From Athalassotoga saccharophila (GTDB taxonomy: Bacteria > Thermotogota > Thermotogae > Mesoaciditogales > Mesoaciditogaceae), in assembly GCF_009936215.1 (NCBI RefSeq), contig NZ_AP019551.1, forward strand, positions 1,388,708 through 1,452,707: a DNA stretch of 64,000 nucleotides, in the 5' to 3' direction. Below the pieces are notes generated by a model. The model did no database searches. It was given only the letters and a program-made list of their open reading frames with translations, and was not told the origin of the DNA. This document shows positions 61,004 through 64,000 of the stretch, piece by piece (position 1 is the stretch's first letter; each line of letters begins with the position of its first letter). The position numbers and the translations under genes are program-made.

Positions 61004-62032
61004 ATGAGATTTTTATCTGTCCTGAAGGCTATGGCGCGGCATTCTGTAAGAGACATGATGAATCTTTTTTTCAATCTTTTCTTTCCGCTCGTAACGCTTT
61101 TGATCTTCGGATACGTCTTTTCGGGAATCTACTCCCAAAGTTCTTTAAATGTTGGTTTTTACGGTCAGAAATTGCCCATGGTCTCCGGCATAAAATACAT
61201 AGAGTATCCAACTTTGTCCCAACTTAAAGATGCGGTAAATTCCCAAAAGATAGATCTTGGCGTCACACTCGAAGGTACCTCCCTTTTTGCGTACATAAAC
61301 CCTGCGAACATTCAATCTTCGAATTATTACAGTTCGATAGTCAAAAGCATAGCAGATGAAATAAACAAATCAAAGGGAATAAATAACGTTATAGGCGTCG
61401 AGAGAAATGACATTTCTTTTACTGGAAAACATTTAGATTATCTCGATAACTTGATTCCCGGCATACTCGCTTTGAGCATCTTTTCGGCCGGTATTTTCTC
61501 GATAACTGCCTCTCTCGCGCACTTTAGAGATAAAAAGGTGATAAAAAGATTCTGGACAACACCGCTTGCAAAGTGGGAATTTTATTCGGCCTTTATCTCC
61601 GAAAAGATGGTCGAAAGTTTTCTATCCATAATTTTACTTTTTGTGGCCGCGATGATCTTCTTCAGACCACCGTATTCCATAGATTTAGTACGTTTTACGA
61701 TAACCGTTCTTGCGGGCACATTCGGAATGATGGGAGTTGGAATGGCCATACTTTTGATCTCACCAAACGCAAGGGTTGCAAGCGAGATATCCTCTGTGCT
61801 TTACACGGTTATAATGTTCTTTTCGGGAGTTTACTTTCCCCTCGATCTGTTGCCAAAATTTTTACAGTACATAGCCTATGGTTTGCCACTTACGTATTTA
61901 GTCATGGCTATGAAATCTGCAATGGGAATAGCCCCAATGTCAGATCTATTTTTCTATTTAACGATTGGCATAATGTTTTTTGGATCGGTGCTTGTACTTT
62001 TAGGTTTTAGCAGGATTTTTAAGGTGGAATGA
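61004..62032 (+). CDS. ABC-2 permease (second)
   Basis: 342 residues with the same layout as its neighbour: DNLIPGILALSIFSAGIFSI, TTPLAKWEFYSAFISEKMVE and AYGLPLTYLVMAMKSAMGIA. I use the ATG directly after GGGAGGTG, two bases beyond the previous stop; an in-frame ATG ten codons earlier lies inside the previous gene. The pair probably forms a heterodimeric channel with the 58905 ATPase. Confidence 0.9.
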   Translation: MRFLSVLKAMARHSVRDMMNLFFNLFFPLVTLLIFGYVFSGIYSQSSLNVGFYGQKLPMVSGIKYIEYPTLSQLKDAVNSQKIDLGVTLEGTSLFAYINPANIQSSNYYSSIVKSIADEINKSKGINNVIGVERNDISFTGKHLDYLDNLIPGILALSIFSAGIFSITASLAHFRDKKVIKRFWTTPLAKWEFYSAFISEKMVESFLSIILLFVAAMIFFRPPYSIDLVRFTITVLAGTFGMMGVGMAILLISPNARVASEISSVLYTVIMFFSGVYFPLDLLPKFLQYIAYGLPLTYLVMAMKSAMGIAPMSDLFFYLTIGIMFFGSVLVLLGFSRIFKVE

Positions 62033-62042
62033 TTGTCTAAAC

Positions 62043-62051
62043 TGGTATAAT
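62043..62051 (+). promoter_or_regulatory. extended -10 promoter of the pduO-pfkB run
   Basis: TGGTATAAT 11 bases after the permease stop and about 20 bases before the pduO start. Confidence 0.65.
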
Positions 62052-62071
62052 CGAGAAGGGAGATGATGTTT

Positions 62072-62593
62072 ATGTCAATAATAAACACTGGTCGTGGAGA
62101 TGACGGACAGACTGATTTGTTCACAGGTGAACGTGTCTACAAAGATTCGGCGCGAGTCGAGGTTTACGGAACATTAGACGAATTGAGTTCATTTCTCGGC
62201 ATGGCAAAGCATCAGGCTAAATACGAAAAAAACAAAGAGATAATAGAATACTTTCAGGACAAAATCTTTACGCTCGCGGCGATCTTTGCTTCTGCCCGTG
62301 AAACGAAGTACAGGATATTCAAAGAAGATGTTGAGTTTTTAAATCTTAAGATAGACGAATACGAAAAACTCATAAAGTTGCCAAATGGCTTTGTCAAACC
62401 GGGAGGGACATTTGGATCGGCCATTTTGGACGTTTGCAGAACTGTCGCAAGGCGTGCAGAAAGAAGGGCCGTTGAACTTACCAAAACTGCTCCTCAAGAC
62501 AGAAATGTTATGGTTTATTTGAATAGAATGAGCGATTTGCTTTACCTTATGGCAAGAGCAGAAGAACAATTAACCGGAGGAACAAATGGGTAA
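62072..62593 (+). CDS. pduO: corrinoid adenosyltransferase (PduO type)
   Basis: Transfers the adenosyl group of ATP to cob(I)alamin, making coenzyme B12. GRGDDGQTDLFTGERVYKDS, EVYGTLDELSSFLGMAKHQA, CRTVARRAERRAVEL and YLNRMSDLLYLMARAEE are the PduO hallmarks. Start at the third ATG, eight bases after AAGGGAGA; two earlier ATGs (62063, 62066) are in frame. About 173 residues. Adenosyl-B12 would be needed by aminomutases such as those of lysine fermentation, a possible link to kal-kce. Confidence 0.93.
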   Translation: MSIINTGRGDDGQTDLFTGERVYKDSARVEVYGTLDELSSFLGMAKHQAKYEKNKEIIEYFQDKIFTLAAIFASARETKYRIFKEDVEFLNLKIDEYEKLIKLPNGFVKPGGTFGSAILDVCRTVARRAERRAVELTKTAPQDRNVMVYLNRMSDLLYLMARAEEQLTGGTNG

Positions 62594-63497
62594 GATCGTT
62601 ATAGCCGGAGAAATGCTTATAGATATGATCACAACGGATTACGTCGACGATTTAGGAAAGGCCGAAACCTTCACGAGACACTTCGGTGGATCTCCAGCGA
62701 ATATAGCGATTAACCTTGCAGACTTAGGAATAAAATCGAAAATAGTCTCGAGAGTTGGAAATGATCCTGTTGGTCACGCACTTATAGATCACGCAAAAAG
62801 TCGAAATTTAGATACCCGCTACATTCAAATTGACAGTTTAAGACCAACAACCTTTGTAATAGTCTCAAAATCAAAATCAACGCCCCAGTTTTTGGCCCTA
62901 AGAGGAGCTGAGACCGCACTCGAGATGCCACCGATTGACATTTTTGATGATGCGTCTTACTTTCATTTCAGCAGTTGGCCCATCTCTTACAAAAAGTCGA
63001 GGAAGACTATCTTTGAGATGGTAGAATATGCGTCTGATAAGGGAATTAAAATTTGCTTCGATCCGAATTACAGAAAAGTACTCTGGGAAAATGGCGCCGA
63101 TGGAAGAAGAACTCTAAAAAGCATTTTTAAATATATCTTCCTTGCGAAACCATCCAATGATGATGCCTTTCACATATTTGGATCTATGAATGAGATGGAA
63201 TATATAAAGGCATTTCACAGGTTTGGAGTCGAAAATGTCGTTTTGACTCTTGGAAAAGATGGCGCGATAATTTCAAATGGTAAAAGATCCCAAATTTTGT
63301 CCTCTGTCGCAAAAACAGTCGTTAACACAACTGGCGCTGGAGATGCTTTTTGGTCAGGGATGTACTATGCGATGATGAACGGTGCAGACATCTTTGAAGC
63401 GGCTAAGTTCGGAAATGCGACAGCGGCCTTCAGAATCGGATGCCAAAGCCCCGATTCTCCTCTCGATAAAGGGAAAATAGAAAGGGACTTCCTATGA
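62586..63497 (+). CDS. PfkB-family sugar kinase, probably fructokinase
   Basis: 303 residues. HFGGSPANIAINLADLGIKS, VGNDPVGHALIDHAKSRNLD and the catalytic NTTGAGDAFWSGMYYAMMNG are PfkB signatures. The next gene is a sucrose-phosphate-synthase-like enzyme, which makes fructokinase the likely role (fructose 6-phosphate supply or sucrose breakdown). ATG overlaps pduO by eight bases with GGAGGA upstream. Confidence 0.88.
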   Translation: MGKIVIAGEMLIDMITTDYVDDLGKAETFTRHFGGSPANIAINLADLGIKSKIVSRVGNDPVGHALIDHAKSRNLDTRYIQIDSLRPTTFVIVSKSKSTPQFLALRGAETALEMPPIDIFDDASYFHFSSWPISYKKSRKTIFEMVEYASDKGIKICFDPNYRKVLWENGADGRRTLKSIFKYIFLAKPSNDDAFHIFGSMNEMEYIKAFHRFGVENVVLTLGKDGAIISNGKRSQILSSVAKTVVNTTGAGDAFWSGMYYAMMNGADIFEAAKFGNATAAFRIGCQSPDSPLDKGKIERDFL

Positions 63498-64000
63498 GAG
63501 TCATCTTTGTAAACCCACAGGGCAATTTCGATTCCAAGGACAGCAGACTTTCTTCCCACCCGGATTTCGGAGGCCAGATCGTGTATGTCAAAGAGGTGGC
63601 CATCGCGATGGAGAGGATGGGAATAGATGTCGATATAGTAACAAGAAGAATAAAAGATCCACAATGGCCCGAATTTTCATCTAAGTTCGATGGTTATCCC
63701 GGTACCAATGTAAGAATTGTGAGAATTGATTTTGGCCCTCCAGAATTTTTGCCCAAAGAAAGATTGTGGCCATACCTTGGCGAATTTGCAAAACAGATGG
63801 CCGATTTTTACAAAAAAGAAGGATTAGATTTCATAACAACCCATTACGGCGATGGGGGGATTTCGGGGGCGATGCTTTCAAAGTATCTTGAAATTCCATT
63901 TTCATTCACGGCTCATTCACTCGGTGCTCAAAAAATGGACAAATTGGGCGTTAATGAGAAAAATTTTTCTCATTTCGACGAGATTTACAATTTTTCGGCA
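63494..64000 (+). CDS. GT-B glycosyltransferase, sucrose-phosphate-synthase-like (5' part)
   Basis: Only the first 169 codons are in the window. MRVIFVNPQGNFDSKDSRLS then HPDFGGQIVYVKEVAIAMER is the N-terminal strand and glycine loop of GT4 sucrose-phosphate and sucrose synthases, and THYGDGGISGAMLSKYLEIP then FTAHSLGAQKMDKLG is the matching active-site region. It would join UDP- or ADP-glucose to fructose 6-phosphate. ATG overlaps the kinase stop by four bases. Confidence 0.82.
   Translation, partial: MRVIFVNPQGNFDSKDSRLSSHPDFGGQIVYVKEVAIAMERMGIDVDIVTRRIKDPQWPEFSSKFDGYPGTNVRIVRIDFGPPEFLPKERLWPYLGEFAKQMADFYKKEGLDFITTHYGDGGISGAMLSKYLEIPFSFTAHSLGAQKMDKLGVNEKNFSHFDEIYNFSA

Noticed and set aside
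1-64000. CRISPR arrays, tRNA or rRNA genes
   Set aside because: No regularly spaced repeat series, cloverleaf or conserved rRNA segment was recognised by eye; a covariance search would settle the tRNAs.

Overview
The window is a bacterial chromosome segment, most likely from a Thermotogota (Thermotogae) bacterium. The codon use is rich in AGA and ATA, GatA, ThrS, PNPase and SecDF read like Thermotogae proteins, there is a secreted beta-barrel-like protein of the kind expected in a 'toga' envelope, and kal-kce amino-acid fermentation genes are present. The order is not certain (Mesoaciditogales is one guess). Promoters recur as extended -10 boxes (TGnTATAAT) with weak -35 boxes.

Layout. 1-6.8 kb (+): a cell-wall amidase, then thrS, kal-kce and yajC-secD-secF, closed by a bidirectional terminator. 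6.8-12.7 kb (-): a purine operon guaA-purB-purA with coaE and a lone sugar-binding protein; the guaA leader carries a hairpin that looks like an attenuator. 12.8-19.8 kb (+): gatA (no usable in-frame start, probably a one-base shift at its 5' end), gatB, folP, folK, nadE, a SHOCT membrane protein and a DMT transporter. 19.9-22.9 kb: three exported proteins (a lipoprotein of two repeated Fn3-like domains, an uncharacterised secreted protein, a metallophosphoesterase).

23.1-37.2 kb is an accessory region. A decayed sigma-70 gene and the start of plsY are broken by an IS1634-type element (7-bp target duplication ATAGTAA) and an IS256-type element (8-bp duplication GAATCCGG). A truncated group II intron sits in the tip of a second IS256 copy. 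Next comes an A+T-rich two-gene restriction-modification-like module (a 1.1k-residue PLD nuclease-helicase and a 1.2k-residue Eco57I-like N6-adenine methyltransferase), flanked by 56-bp direct repeats and IS21-like end fragments. A BrnT/BrnA-like and a RelE/RHH toxin-antitoxin pair and an internally deleted ISLre2-like element follow.

37.2-48 kb (+) returns to core genes: rbfA-truB-ribF-MATE, then rpsO (with a strong leader hairpin) - pnp - M16 peptidase - HD-GYP - Fe-alcohol dehydrogenase, and a beta-barrel-like protein. 48-50 kb (-): MFS transporter and a DDAH-like amidinotransferase-fold enzyme. 50-55.4 kb: an M20 hydrolase, FabG, a small unknown protein and a PEPCK-fold paralogue, convergent with a second PEPCK (ATP)-family gene. 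55.5-62 kb: a DsrE-like protein and a GntR/YtrA-controlled envelope operon with two ABC systems; a palindromic operator overlaps its promoter. 62-64 kb: PduO cobalamin adenosyltransferase, a PfkB sugar kinase and the start of a sucrose-phosphate-synthase-like glycosyltransferase, cut by the window edge. No tRNA, rRNA or CRISPR array was recognised.
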